Below are positions 23,601-30,303 of a stretch of DNA of 64,000 bases, one piece after another. The notes beneath the pieces were generated by a model, which was given only the letters and a program-made list of their open reading frames with translations, searched no databases and was not told the origin of the DNA. A program made the position numbers and the translations under genes. Numbering within the stretch: the first letter of the stretch is position 1; the number at the start of each line of letters is the position of its first letter. Origin of the DNA: Alviniconcha marisindica (taxonomy: Eukaryota > Mollusca > Gastropoda > Provannidae); NCBI GenBank assembly GCA_018857735.1, contig JABMCL010000190.1:780001-844000 (forward strand). Direction: 5' to 3'.

Positions 23601-26212
23601 ATTGATGGAGCTGAAACAGTAAAACTTCAATTGTGTTCAGTTCTGTGTTCATTTGTTTGGTTTTCTGTGCCTACCATCCGGTAGCCACACTCAGACTGGT
23701 AAAGGGAACAGCAGGCTTTTGTTCATTTTGATTTTGTTTGCTCCCTCTCCACCAGGAAATGGACCGTAAGATGGCGTGGGCTTTGCTAGAATCTGAGTAC
23801 GAGGAACAGGGTCAGTCGATTGAGTGTGGCTGCTGCTTTGCGGAGCAGCCCTTTGAGAACTTGGTCCAGTGCTTCGAAGGGCACCTCTTCTGCTGTCAGT
23901 GCCTTCTGGGATATGCTCGTGAAGCCATTTATGGTTCTGGAAAGGTCAGTGTTGTGTGTGCATGTGATGTTGAGTTGAGATTTTGTGTTGCACATTTTGG
24001 GGAGTAAGGTAAATGTTTGCCTAGTAACAGTAGTAAGTGAGCAAGTACAGCTGTTTTGTGTATGTACAGTACTGTGAGGATGCATGTTTACATCAAAATG
24101 TGGTTTGTATATTGAGTTATTGTGTTTTGTGTGCTTATTTCATAGTATAACTGTCATGGTTGACTGGGCAGAAAAATAAAAATTAATCCTTTCCTTTCTT
24201 TGTTTCATGTTACTAGTTAGTGTGAACAGAGAATATTTTTTCTTTCTCTCCTTTCAGCACAGAAATCATTACCATAAGAAGTAGTGGAAAGTTAAATTCC
24301 TAGAAGTTTGAGAAACTGCCCCCCCCCCCACCCCCATTTTTCTTTTCTTTTTATTTTTGATGTGGAGGGGCAGTTGAACCCCCCAGTTGATCTAAACTCT
24401 TGAAAGAGGGACTCCACCATTACAGTGACTGTGTGGCTGTAATGAATTGACAGTGTCTGTGTAATCTGGATGGTCTTACACCTTTGAAGTTGTGCAAGTT
24501 TTGAAGTTGATGTGGCTGTGGCTGTGTTGACTGTGTTGCAGCTCAGTCTTGCTTGCATGACAGAAGACTGTGACTCCACCTTCCCCAAAAGTGAGTAACT
24601 TGAATATTCTTACAGTGAGACACTGTTAGACTTGGAGCCATGAGATGTGATTTGTACACTGGATTTAAGAGTGTGGGGCTTTGATCAGCATTGAAGCTGG
24701 TGCAGCAAGCCTACATATTTGTTTTTCATGTTGGGCTGTGTGAATCACTGAATCTTTTTAGCAGGGTATCAGTGAAGGGTGACCTGGTTTAAATGTACAA
24801 GGTTGCTGATTTATTTTCATGGAAAGTAGAGAAATTCTGGCCTGTACTTATGATTTGATAGAGACATGATCCTTGTCAGCTCATTTCATGTTACATCTGC
24901 CCCCATCATATGTCTGGCGCTAAGCAAGCATATCTGTACTCTTCTCATCCCCCTCAATGTGCATTTGCTTATAAGTTAGAATTTGATCGTCCTGAGGCGA
25001 CCCTGTGCTGTTGACAAGACATTAAAATTCAACTACTGTCTAACTCTGTGTCCACAATGTTTCAGGTCAGTTGGTGAAAGCGCTGCCGGATGATGTTATC
25101 CAGAAGTATGAAGAGCGTTTGGCGGAAGAAAATCTCAACAAAGCAGCCATGCCGGATCTTGTCAGGTACAGACGCCAGAGATAAAAGGATGCAGGAAAGT
25201 TTTGTGAGGTGAAAGTGTGGGTGCATGCATGTGCGTGCGTGTGCTTGCTATTGGGCAATTAAGTGAAGCTGATTTGCACAAGTGAATGCCCTTTGTAATC
25301 TTTCCTGAAAGGTCGCAGCTGCCACCTCCAGGCTGACTTCTGAGCAGGTGTTGTTTCACGCAGTGTATAACAATGGAAGTTGAACCTAGAACTGCAAAGC
25401 AATACAAATGCCACTCCTGCTGCGTTTGCAAGAATTACAGTTGATGGAGAATGGAAATAAGGTCTCTGCATCGTTTCCTGTCTGACCAGAAGATCACAAG
25501 TGCGTGATTTTATTTTTATTTTTTAGCATCCTATAGCACAAGCATCAAGTTCTTGCTTGTTGTCAGACACACTCTATGGGCCTTCAGAAATGCCCTTGAG
25601 GTTGGCATTGTAAACTTCACGAATTCACTGTCACCGCTTTCCATTGTCAAAAGAGTACACACCTGAACTAAAAACAGCCAAGGGACTTAAGCGATGCCCA
25701 GTAAAAGTCGAGGGAGTTAACAACCCCACCTGAACCACCCAATAATTATGTGTGCTGGTGTGCATGTGTGGTGAATCAAATGTATACCTAAGTATCTGCC
25801 TGTCAGGAATCGGCAGGTCTTGGAATACACTGCCTCATTGTGGTAGGGCTAGGTCTAACCTGGCGTGCACACATGGTGCGTTATGTATGGATGTCAAGAC
25901 TTGCATATGTTCCAGATGCCCCAAATGCAACCTTGCTGCTGTACTGGACTCGCGTGTGCAAAACTTCAAATGCCCCAACTCCAGCTGCAGGAAAGTGAGT
26001 TGTGGAAGAGATCTTTGAACTCTCTCTTTCACTCTTCTCAGCCATGTGTGTGTGTGTACATGTGCATGTTTTTTTTATTGGCATTGTGTTTGCATGCAAT
26101 CCTATGTGTGTGTGTGAGTGTTTATACACTGACATACTATGGAATGAACTGATATGTGGATGTGTCAACGTAGTGCACATTTCAAGTTCATTCCATACAC
26201 TAGATGCACATG

Positions 26213-26252
<40 letters not shown>

Positions 26253-29200
26253 TTCTCATATCATTTGAAGACAGTAAACTGACGGGGGTCAATGTGGATA
26301 TTGCCAACCTTAATGTTGCGATTATTCTTAAATGCTATTTTTCTTTCAAACCATGCCTGATGGTATTGATAATACTTGGTAATAACTTTATTGGTAATAC
26401 TGGCTTAGCTTTTGTTAGTTAATTTCAGGTTTGATGACCTTCAGTTTACTTCAAGGTCACAGCAATGGCAAATGGTTAATGGTTAAAGTTGTGAACCTCA
26501 CAGTGCCTGTCTGAGGTCACTGTGTGCCAAAGATTCAGTACAGGAGGGATTTTTATTTTTATTTTTTATGATCAAGTTCAGTCCATGGGTGAATGGTGTA
26601 CACAAACAGACAGAAACGTACATGTACAAAAGCATGAAACAGGTGAATGTTGTATGCAAATAGAAACATACGTACACAAAAGCGTAAAATATGTGTTTCT
26701 TGTTTACTGTTATTGTTGGGTCCAAAATCTTCAATTTCAAAAGGACAACTATCAGTGAGAGAGAGAATGCATATGTTGATATGGTTGCTAACATTTTTAG
26801 CTTTTATGACTTGGTATTATTTTGCTTCTGTAAATTCTCAGGAAACTTGCCGTGAAGTGCAAACAAGACTGGTCGGAGCACCGGGGCAAGACGTGTGATC
26901 AGCTAGAGAAAAAAGATGAGACCTCGCTCCGTACTGACTAGTGAGTTGTCGGCTTTCATCGTCACCTCTGTCAGCACACTGTCCTTTTTGTACAGTGCCT
27001 AGCTAATGCTAAGTGACTTAGTGTGGTTGATAGGATGTTAAAATCCAGTTACTAACCAACCAACCTAACTAACGTTAAGTGACCTAGTGTGGTTGATAGG
27101 ATGTTAAAATCCAGTTACTAACCAACCTAAATGTTAAGTGGCCTAGTGTGGTTGATAGGATGTTAAAATCCAGTTACTAACCAACCTAAATGTTAAGTGG
27201 CCTAGTGTGGTTGATAGGATGTTAAAATCCAGTTACTAACCAACCTAAATGTTAAGTGACCTAGTGTGGTTGATAGGATGTTAAAATCCAGTTACTAACT
27301 AACCAACCTAACTAACATTAATCTGCGTTCAGATTTGCCCAATCTTTTTATATTATTAGAACACTGACGGTGAGTGCTGCCCAGTTTACAATTTTATGAG
27401 GATTCTTTACACTGATTCATTTCATGTTAGGATTGATTTTGCAATCCAGCTGCAGTTTGATATGCCTGTTGTGTATCTGTGAATTTTGTGCAGGCTACTT
27501 GCAGCGTGTGGAGAGCAGAAGATGGCTGAATCATCTTGTAAAATACTGAATTTGTCAGGTGGTACATTGTATTCTTTCACACTCATAGGTGGTGAAGATG
27601 ACATGCATGTGGCTGCGCTCACTAACACAGTGCTGATTTGACCAGTGTTGTTCTGTTGGGCAGTGAAGAAAAGATGACAGCAGCTCGTGTTCGCAGATGC
27701 CCTTCCTGCCAAGCCCAATTCTTCAAGGAGGAGGGCTGCAACAAGATGACCTGCCGATGTGGAGCCACCATGTGCTACATCTGTAGAAAACCACAGGTAC
27801 TGTAACTGTTAGTGGTTTTACGCTGGTTGAAAAATGTTCACATTTTTAAAATGTTCCCTTGAGTAAAGAGGGAGGCTGCAACAAGATGACCTGCCGATGT
27901 GGAGCCACCATGTGCTACATCCGTAGAAAGCCACGGGTGCTGTCACTGTTGTTGATTTTTACGCAGGTTGAAAAAATGTTTGCAGTCTTAGAACGTGCCC
28001 TTTAGTAAAGAGGAGGGCTGCAACAAGATGACCTGCTGAGAGGCAGGGCTTGGAGGTCAGTGTGGAACCATTGTTCTGTCGCTTGAAAAAGGGGCTTATT
28101 CCGAATATGCGCATGTTTTGTATTTTGTCATATTAAATTGGTGTTCCTTTTAACCTTTTATTCATTTGAAACTTTTGTTCTGATGTGACCAATAGCAAGT
28201 TGGCTTCATAGATAAATAGCTGTGAAGCAGACTATGAGATCATGAGGAACTAAAAATTTGAGATCCAAACACAAAAAGGTTCAAAAGAATGCTTATTTAT
28301 TATGACATGGATACACAATATGCAAATTTTCAGGGAAATCCCCTTCATCAAGCTACAAAACGTTTTGACAAAGGGGATTTCCCCGAAAATTTGCAAATTG
28401 TGTGTCTGTGTAATAATAAATAACCGTTCTTTTGAACCTTTTTGTGTTTGGATCTTGTTTTAGAACGTTAGCAGTCATTCTGTTTCAGATTATTTATTTC
28501 TTTTCCTTTTATTTAAACAAACAAAACTGAGAGTATTTGGCTTAAGAACTATCTGACGTTAGAGAAAATTTAATGCTGAGAAAAAGAAGGAACAATTAAA
28601 GCTGTGTAAAAATGATGAGGGTCACCATATAAAAACCGTTTGTGTGTGTGTGTGTGTGTCAGAGAAAAAGATGCATAAAATTAGCTTTGTAGCTGAGGAG
28701 GGCCTTGTGCAGTCCTTGTTTTTATTCACCTGAAACCTGTGGGAAGCCTGTTTAACTCTTCCTGTTGCTTTCAGATCTCGTACAAGCATTTCTGCCAACA
28801 TCCCAGAGACCCTGGCAAAGGCTGCACCGAGTGTACCAGTTGCTCTCTCTGGAGCAACCCAGATGTGAGTGGCTCTTTCTGTTTAGCATTGTACAGCTTG
28901 TTCGGCTGTTCAAAACAAAGCATGTTTTTTCATAGTATGAGACATATATATTTGCCTAATGAATGTTATAGTATGACACATATATATTTACCAAATGAAT
29001 GTATAATCATAAAATTGACACCCGAGATTTAAGTGAATCTGTGAAATTCTGCTGCAATTTTGTCCTTTTTTTGTTGTTGCTTATTTCTTTCAGTATTGAT
29101 CTCTGAATCTGCTCAGATTTGCTTCTTTATTCATTTGGTCTTAATTCATTGATTAGTCTTTGACTCAGTTTCCCTTCCATTTGTGTGTCGGGTTGTTTAC

Positions 29201-30303
29201 CTGTTGCTCCGTAGGTCTTTTTCATCTTGTGAATTTTGCTTGACCATCTGGTTGTTGGCCTGCTGCTCCATACCTTTGCCTATTTAAACTGTTGTTTAGG
29301 AAGATGAGAAGCGTGCTGTGGCTGAAATTCAGAAAGAGGCGCAGGAGAAGAGGAAAGAGAAAGGTAAGCAATTAATGGAATGAAATATGGTACCCATCAC
29401 CTTTCATGTGGTACACATCATCTTTCATATGGTACGCATCACCTTTCATGTGGTACACATCATCTTTCATATGGTACACATCCCCTTTCATATGGTGTGT
29501 ATCATCTTTTTTATGGTACACATCACAGTCGCCTTTCATATTGTACACGTCATCTTTCATGTGGTATGCAACACCTTTTATGTAGTACACATCATCTCTC
29601 CCAGGTTTTGTTGTTCTCTGCCGATACTTCTACAGCCAGTAAATGGGTGAAAGGAAATTGATTTGATCTCATCATGAACATGTATACATGTGTTCTGCAA
29701 TATCAGCATGATAGCTACCAGCAGCTGTGGATGTTTTGTTTTTTCCATGTGCTTGGAAACTCCCTTGTAGATGTATGACTTTCTTTTGAAACAATTAAGA
29801 TTTTGTTTTCTTCAGTGAGGTTTTCCTGTGTGCATTTTCAAAGCATATATCAAGCCAACAAGGTCAGCTTCTTGTTTTTGAAGCTTGCACCCTTTTCAGT
29901 ATTTAGGCTGAAATGGCTGAGCTCTGGCTTTTTTTTTATTTACCTAGGGAAAGAGACCTGTGGCATTTACAGGTGAAATGGATGTCCTGTTCTGGAAATG
30001 TGCGATGGAGCATAGTTGTCTCCCTTGACCTGATGAGCTACTGGCATTCACCTCGTCACCATCAACATCAAAGCTGTTCACGATATGACTAACGCTTTGG
30101 TATATCGGTCAATACACACTGGCTTAACTCCCTGATATCTTGGTCAACACACATTGTTTTCACAGCACCGTTTTTGCACCTAAGTCACAGTGCTTACCAG
30201 TATATTAAACACTATTTGCTTTTTTGTGTGTTTGACAGGCTTTTTAGATGACAAGGTCATTGGTGTACCAGAGGAGCCTCCAGCCAAGAAAAAGAAGTCT
30301 TAA
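1601..30303 (+). CDS. RNF216: RNF216 (TRIAD3) RBR E3 ubiquitin ligase, 18 coding exons
   Basis: Exons: 1601-1647, 3330-3580, 7882-11080, 13904-14360, 15149-15298, 17497-17619, 19489-19603, 19973-20032, 20953-21092, 23756-23944, 24542-24590, 25066-25165, 25916-25994, 26842-26940, 27664-27796, 28775-28864, 29300-29363, 30239-30303. All junctions are GT-AG with matching phases. The exception is exon 14, which holds one surplus base. Without it the product is about 1,802 residues, roughly twice human RNF216. Order: N-terminal helical domain (to ~100), long Ser/Thr-rich disordered region with SUMO-interaction-like motifs (~101-1165), Pro-rich repeat (~1205-1310), CUE-like segments (~1320-1355 and ~1390-1447), RING1 (~1538-1610), IBR (~1627-1675), RING2 (~1698-1735, catalytic Cys about 1711), charged helix and Lys-rich end. 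RBR ligases take ubiquitin onto the RING2 cysteine from an E2 bound at RING1; vertebrate RNF216 builds Lys63-type chains and acts in innate immunity and autophagy. Identity rests on the collinear RBR and the preceding domain; N-terminal exons 1-2 rest on phase and reading frame. Confidence 0.85.
1648..3329 (+). other. RNF216 intron 1
   Basis: AT-rich intron with no recognisable gene or repeat apart from short A/T runs near 3120-3180. It ends in a usable acceptor, 'ccaaacag', at 3329. The short open frames in it have no family features. Confidence 0.5.
3330..3580 (+). CDS. RNF216: RNF216 exon 2, N-terminal helical domain
   Basis: Encodes residues ~16-99, starting [20 protein letters not shown] and ending DDPETFL. 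The pattern of leucines around 'LLAVFP' resembles a CUE/UBA-type three-helix fold (inference). The donor CTTG|GTGAGT leaves one base, which joins 'at' of exon 3 to give Asp. The frame is clearly coding, with balanced codons and no low complexity. Confidence 0.75.
3792..6977. mobile_element. Candidate 3.2-kb TIR transposable element in intron 2
   Basis: The left end at 3792 ('tatatgagcctgtgccaaaa', then 'ggtgct') is repeated as its reverse complement at 6952-6977 with one mismatch, giving 26-bp terminal inverted repeats in TA-rich flanks. A subterminal motif near the right end ('ggtggacattagggtg' on the minus strand) recurs at about 4012 as 'ggtggacatttgggtg'. The interior is AT-rich. Two adjacent minus-strand open frames (4113-4586 and 4597-4929) have no transposase motif I recognise. 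It looks like a non-autonomous or decayed DNA transposon; the superfamily is undetermined. Confidence 0.5.
7127..7150. repeat. poly-G tract (24 bp)
   Basis: An uninterrupted run of G in intron 2, followed by an A-rich stretch. Similar tracts recur through the window. The exact length is unreliable in most sequencing chemistries. Confidence 0.85.
7188..7470. repeat. Direct ~100-bp duplication in intron 2
   Basis: The sequence starting 'ttgtagaggttagtctgtaa' occurs at 7188 and again at 7369, with near identity over about 60 bp and decreasing similarity for another 40. The copies are separated by a poly-A stretch. Confidence 0.8.
7882..11080 (+). CDS. RNF216: RNF216 exon 3, giant disordered exon
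   Basis: One 3,199-base open exon encoding ~1,066 residues, mostly Ser, Thr, Ala, Pro and Gly, with no predicted fold. Visible subregions: Gly/Ser/Thr repeats of the type 'SGQTSGVS' (about 8400-8560), acidic-hydrophobic SUMO-interaction-like motifs ('[12 protein letters not shown]' near 8975, 'LPDIEFI' near 9220, 'VIDL' near 10997 and '[13 protein letters not shown]' at the end), Lys/Arg-rich stretches (about 9770), and a run of about 14 lysines (10672-10714) from an AAG/AAA tract. Vertebrate RNF216 also has acidic SIM-like motifs N-terminal to its RBR, but in a much shorter region. The acceptor 'ctgttgcag' and the donor ACAG|GTATGC fit the neighbours' phases. Confidence 0.85.
10672..10714 (+). 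repeat. Coding poly-Lys (AAG/AAA) microsatellite
   Basis: A run of AAG and AAA codons inside exon 3 encodes about 14 consecutive lysines. It could act as a nuclear or nucleolar signal or be simple replication slippage; the sequence cannot tell which. Confidence 0.8.
11127..11152. repeat. poly-G tract in intron 3
   Basis: A 26-base G run follows a (TG)n stretch 46 bases after the exon 3 donor, and could form a G-quadruplex on the transcript. Confidence 0.85.
11153..13903 (+). other. RNF216 intron 3 (remainder)
   Basis: Contains (CA)n at 11578-11650, an unrecognised GC-richer block at about 12360-12830, and AT-rich sequence with (TA)n just before the acceptor at 13903. A minus-strand dispersed repeat fragment ('gttgactgggcataaaac') lies at 13815-13850. 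No exon is visible. Confidence 0.5.
13904..14360 (+). CDS. RNF216: RNF216 exon 4, SIM-like and Pro-rich repeat
   Basis: Encodes residues ~1166-1318. It opens with an acidic-hydrophobic stretch ('VVIVHS' and 'NIVIDDD'), another likely SUMO-interaction-like cluster continuous with the end of exon 3. Then comes a degenerate tandem repeat of the type Pro-Val-Val-Asn-Pro-Gly/Asp (14120-14310). The alternative acceptor four bases downstream would break the phase, so 13904 was chosen. The donor is GTG|GTAAGG, phase 0. Confidence 0.8.
14118..14315 (+). repeat. Coding minisatellite (Pro-Val-Val-Asn-Pro)
   Basis: Units of about 18-24 bp based on 'cctgtggtcaatcc' are repeated roughly ten times in frame, giving a Pro/Val/Asn-rich segment. 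Length variation between alleles would be expected. Confidence 0.8.
15149..15298 (+). CDS. RNF216: RNF216 exon 5, CUE-like helical segment
   Basis: Fifty codons starting [20 protein letters not shown]. The 'VFP' turn followed by two leucine-patterned helices resembles a CUE or UBA-like ubiquitin-binding fold (inference from pattern). Acceptor 'tgtttcag', donor ATCACT|GTAAGG, phase 0 at both ends. If the donor is skipped, the frame stops 19 codons later inside the adjacent minisatellite. Confidence 0.8.
15340..16795. repeat. 57-63-bp minisatellite, ~24 units, starting next to the exon 5 donor
   Basis: Units read roughly 'gtccagactgtagagaatgc', 'agtagggatgaatgtgccc', 'atcagggtcagggtcacgc', 'ttacagacattatgaga'. 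Length variants of 57, 60 and 63 bp differ by loss of 'cagggt' or of three bases and are all multiples of three. The array is therefore open in two plus-strand frames and most of one minus-strand frame. One plus frame is Cys/His-rich (CRECSRDEC...GHAYRHYE). None of these frames joins exon 5 or exon 6 in phase. It is annotated as intronic. Confidence 0.85.
16985..17500. repeat. ~80-bp degenerate repeats carrying the exon 6 acceptor
   Basis: Units resembling 'atcaggttgtccatgtag', then 'cagcagactaagcaaatgta' and 'cattgt', occur at about 16990, 17045, 17325, 17404 and 17488. The last unit contains the acceptor used for exon 6. The array is interrupted at 17128-17310 by a copy of the family A foldback element. 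Confidence 0.55.
17128..17310 (+). mobile_element. Family A foldback-related element, partial
   Basis: Starts 'gatccaaacacataaaaggt' and contains 'cccctttatcaagctacaaa' and 'gtcatttttgtttcag'. The same blocks occur in the palindromic copy at 28262-28490. Other arms lie at about 28075, 41796 and 55565. Confidence 0.7.
17497..17619 (+). CDS. RNF216: RNF216 exon 6
   Basis: Encodes residues ~1369-1409, ending [20 protein letters not shown] then LSIDFRN. This aligns with the conserved segment of vertebrate RNF216 just N-terminal to the RBR (Tyr-Tyr-x-x-Ser ... Ala-Ala-Asp ... Asp-Phe). Of the many AG dinucleotides upstream, only the one before 17497 preserves phase 0, so the first ~13 residues come from intronic repeat-like sequence. 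Donor AAC|GTAAGT. Confidence 0.75.
17620..19488 (+). other. RNF216 intron 6
   Basis: No gene visible. Contains a C-rich tract at 18533-18550, (CT)n at 19115-19132 and an imperfect palindrome at about 19268-19330, centred on 'aataataatattattatt'. It ends in the acceptor 'ttgaccag'. Confidence 0.5.
19489..19603 (+). CDS. RNF216: RNF216 exon 7
   Basis: Encodes residues ~1410-1447 ([20 protein letters not shown]...). The block Ala-x-Tyr-x-Gly-His-Tyr-Ala ... Ala matches the human segment with 'GHYAITRKAL', a CUE-like helical unit before the RBR. Donor GAGA|GTGAGT leaves one base (phase 1). Confidence 0.85.
19973..20032 (+). CDS. RNF216: RNF216 exon 8
   Basis: A short 60-base exon encoding [20 protein letters not shown]. 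It is required to keep phase between exons 7 and 9. Acceptor 'ctttttacag', donor GAAG|GTAAGT. The segment corresponds to the less conserved linker before the helix that leads into RING1. Confidence 0.8.
20095..20850. repeat. Degenerate ~60-75-bp tandem repeat with acceptor-like units (intron 8)
   Basis: About ten units built from 'ttgtcttctgttttagtgac', 'atgacttttttgatgaattc' and 'aactgattgtcttttgtc'. Each unit has a polypyrimidine-like run ending in 'ttttag', a plausible 3' splice-site decoy. The real exon 9 acceptor is 100 bp downstream of the array. Confidence 0.8.
20953..21092 (+). CDS. RNF216: RNF216 exon 9, helical linker to RING1
   Basis: Encodes ~1468-1514: [20 protein letters not shown]..., ending [12 protein letters not shown]. 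This is a charged amphipathic helix that continues into exon 10, matching the human helix before RING1. Acceptor 'tttcaatcag'. The donor GAG|GTGGGG is weak but is the only one that keeps phase 0. Confidence 0.8.
21364..21809 (+). mobile_element. tRNA-derived SINE (about 445 bp)
   Basis: Has box A 'tagctcagttgttagagcg' and box B 'ggttcgaaccc' with tRNA spacing. The head resembles a tRNA with loop ctCGTga (a Thr-type anticodon), but the anticodon and acceptor stems no longer pair. About 370 bp of non-tRNA body follow, ending in an 'aacaacaacaact' tail typical of SINEs. Inserted in intron 9 in gene orientation. Confidence 0.75.
22163..23370. repeat. 53-bp satellite, about 23 units (intron 9)
   Basis: Head-to-tail units beginning 'gagcttggttgataatggct' and ending 'gatggccatagattgt', about 51-53 bp. 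Sub-variants ('cagccttg' versus 'gtcttg') are interspersed in blocks, suggesting repeated rounds of multi-unit duplication. No spacers and no coding sense. Confidence 0.95.
23756..23944 (+). CDS. RNF216: RNF216 exon 10, RING1 N-terminal half
   Basis: Encodes [20 protein letters not shown] followed by SIECGCC...[20 protein letters not shown] and GSGK. Cys pairs at ~1538/1541, then Cys-x-x-x-His and Cys-x-x-Cys, are the RING1 zinc ligands of the RBR. Very close to human RNF216 in spacing (IECRCC ... HLFC ... C ... EAVFGSGK). Acceptor 'ctccaccag', donor AAG|GTCAGT, phase 0. Confidence 0.92.
23945..24541 (+). other. RNF216 intron 10
   Basis: Contains a minus-strand dispersed family C fragment near 24155, a poly-C run at 24318-24329 and no other recognisable element. 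Confidence 0.5.
24542..24590 (+). CDS. RNF216: RNF216 exon 11, RING1 loop
   Basis: 49 bases encoding [16 protein letters not shown] plus one base. It corresponds to the human RING1 segment with 'SCMEGSC..SFP' and supplies the last RING1 cysteines. Acceptor 'gtgttgcag', donor AAAA|GTGAGT. Confidence 0.88.
25066..25165 (+). CDS. RNF216: RNF216 exon 12, RING1-IBR linker
   Basis: Encodes [20 protein letters not shown]... to DLV plus two bases. This is the helical linker between RING1 and IBR (human [20 protein letters not shown]). Acceptor 'tttcag', donor TCAG|GTACAG. Confidence 0.9.
25166..25915 (+). other. RNF216 intron 12
   Basis: No recognisable element. Short (TG)n-like stretches near 25220 only. 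Ends in acceptor 'tgttccag'. Confidence 0.5.
25916..25994 (+). CDS. RNF216: RNF216 exon 13, IBR first half
   Basis: Encodes the IBR start: [20 protein letters not shown] then PNSSCRK. The Cys-x-x-Cys and Cys-x4-Cys pairs are zinc ligands. Donor AAA|GTGAGT, phase 0. Confidence 0.92.
26203..26252. repeat. (CA)n/(CG)n microsatellite
   Basis: Alternating purine-pyrimidine tract 'cacacacgcgcgcgcacaca' and following CA repeats in intron 13. Such sequence can adopt Z-DNA. Confidence 0.85.
26842..26940 (+). CDS. RNF216: RNF216 exon 14, IBR second half, with +1 frameshift
   Basis: Starts gaa act tgc cgt (ETCR) in the frame set by exon 13, then continues correctly only one base later as [20 protein letters not shown] and DETSLRTD. 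The exon is 99 bases but the flanking phases need 98. The surplus base is about the G at 26854 in 'cgtgaagtgc'. Read strictly, the frame would leave the conserved IBR and stop at the exon end. The rest of the exon and all downstream exons are conserved, so an assembly or sequencing error or a recent allele is more likely than an old pseudogene. Acceptor 'attctcag', donor GACTA|GTGAGT. Confidence 0.85.
27000..27312. repeat. ~60-bp tandem repeat, five units (intron 14)
   Basis: Units 'taagtgacctagtgtggttg', 'ataggatgttaaaatccagt', 'tactaaccaacctaa' repeat about five times. The core 'gttaaaatccagtta' resembles tails of dispersed mollusc repeats, e.g. near 25020. Confidence 0.9.
27664..27796 (+). 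CDS. RNF216: RNF216 exon 15, catalytic RING2
   Basis: Encodes [20 protein letters not shown] then [21 protein letters not shown] and RKPQ. The RING2 pattern is Cys-x2-Cys, then the Gly-Cys-Asn-Lys-Met motif. Its cysteine (about residue 1711) is the ubiquitin-thioester residue by analogy with parkin and human RNF216. The remaining zinc cysteines follow. Acceptor 'gttgggcag', donor CAG|GTACTG, phase 0. Confidence 0.93.
27863..28040 (+). pseudogene. Two decayed tandem copies of the exon 15 catalytic part
   Basis: Directly after exon 15, its 3' portion plus the start of intron 15 is repeated at 27863-28003 and, partly, at 28004-28040. Copy 2 still reads [17 protein letters not shown] in one frame, but the next zinc cysteine codon is CGT (Arg) and the donor is altered (CGG|GTGCTG). 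Copy 3 runs into a stop soon after the GCNKMTC motif. No good acceptor precedes either copy. They look like non-functional exon fragments. Confidence 0.85.
28262..28490. mobile_element. Family A foldback element (palindromic copy)
   Basis: The left arm starts 'gatccaaacacaaaaaggtt' and the right arm ends 'aacctttttgtgtttggatc'; the arms pair over almost 90 bp through 'ggaaatcccctt' and 'aaggggatttcc'. A tail with 'gtcattctgtttcagat' is shared with the copy at 17128. A solo arm in the opposite orientation lies immediately upstream (28075-28180). Confidence 0.8.
28775..28864 (+). CDS. RNF216: RNF216 exon 16, end of RING2
   Basis: Encodes [20 protein letters not shown] then [10 protein letters not shown], matching human GYDHFCQHPRSPG..C.EC..CSLW. 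His and Cys residues complete the zinc sites unique to RNF216-type RING2. Acceptor 'gctttcag', donor GAT|GTGAGT, phase 0. Confidence 0.92.
29300..29363 (+). CDS. RNF216: RNF216 exon 17, post-RING2 helix
   Basis: Encodes [20 protein letters not shown] then K plus one base. This is the charged helix after RING2, conserved in human RNF216 ([21 protein letters not shown]). Acceptor 'ttgtttag', donor AAAG|GTAAGC. Confidence 0.9.
29385..29605. repeat. 20-bp tandem repeat (intron 17)
   Basis: About eleven degenerate units of 'atcacctttcatgtggtaca' start 22 bases after the exon 17 donor. Open in several frames on both strands because the units lack stops; not coding. Confidence 0.9.
30239..30303 (+). 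CDS. RNF216: RNF216 exon 18 (stop codon)
   Basis: Encodes [20 protein letters not shown] then S and TAA at 30301-30303. The tail is much shorter than the Pro-rich C-terminus of human RNF216 and ends in a basic patch that could be a nuclear signal. Acceptor 'gtttgacag'. Confidence 0.85.

Noticed and set aside
29372..29661. Tyr/His-rich open frames on both strands
   Set aside because: Translations of the 20-bp intronic repeat after exon 17.
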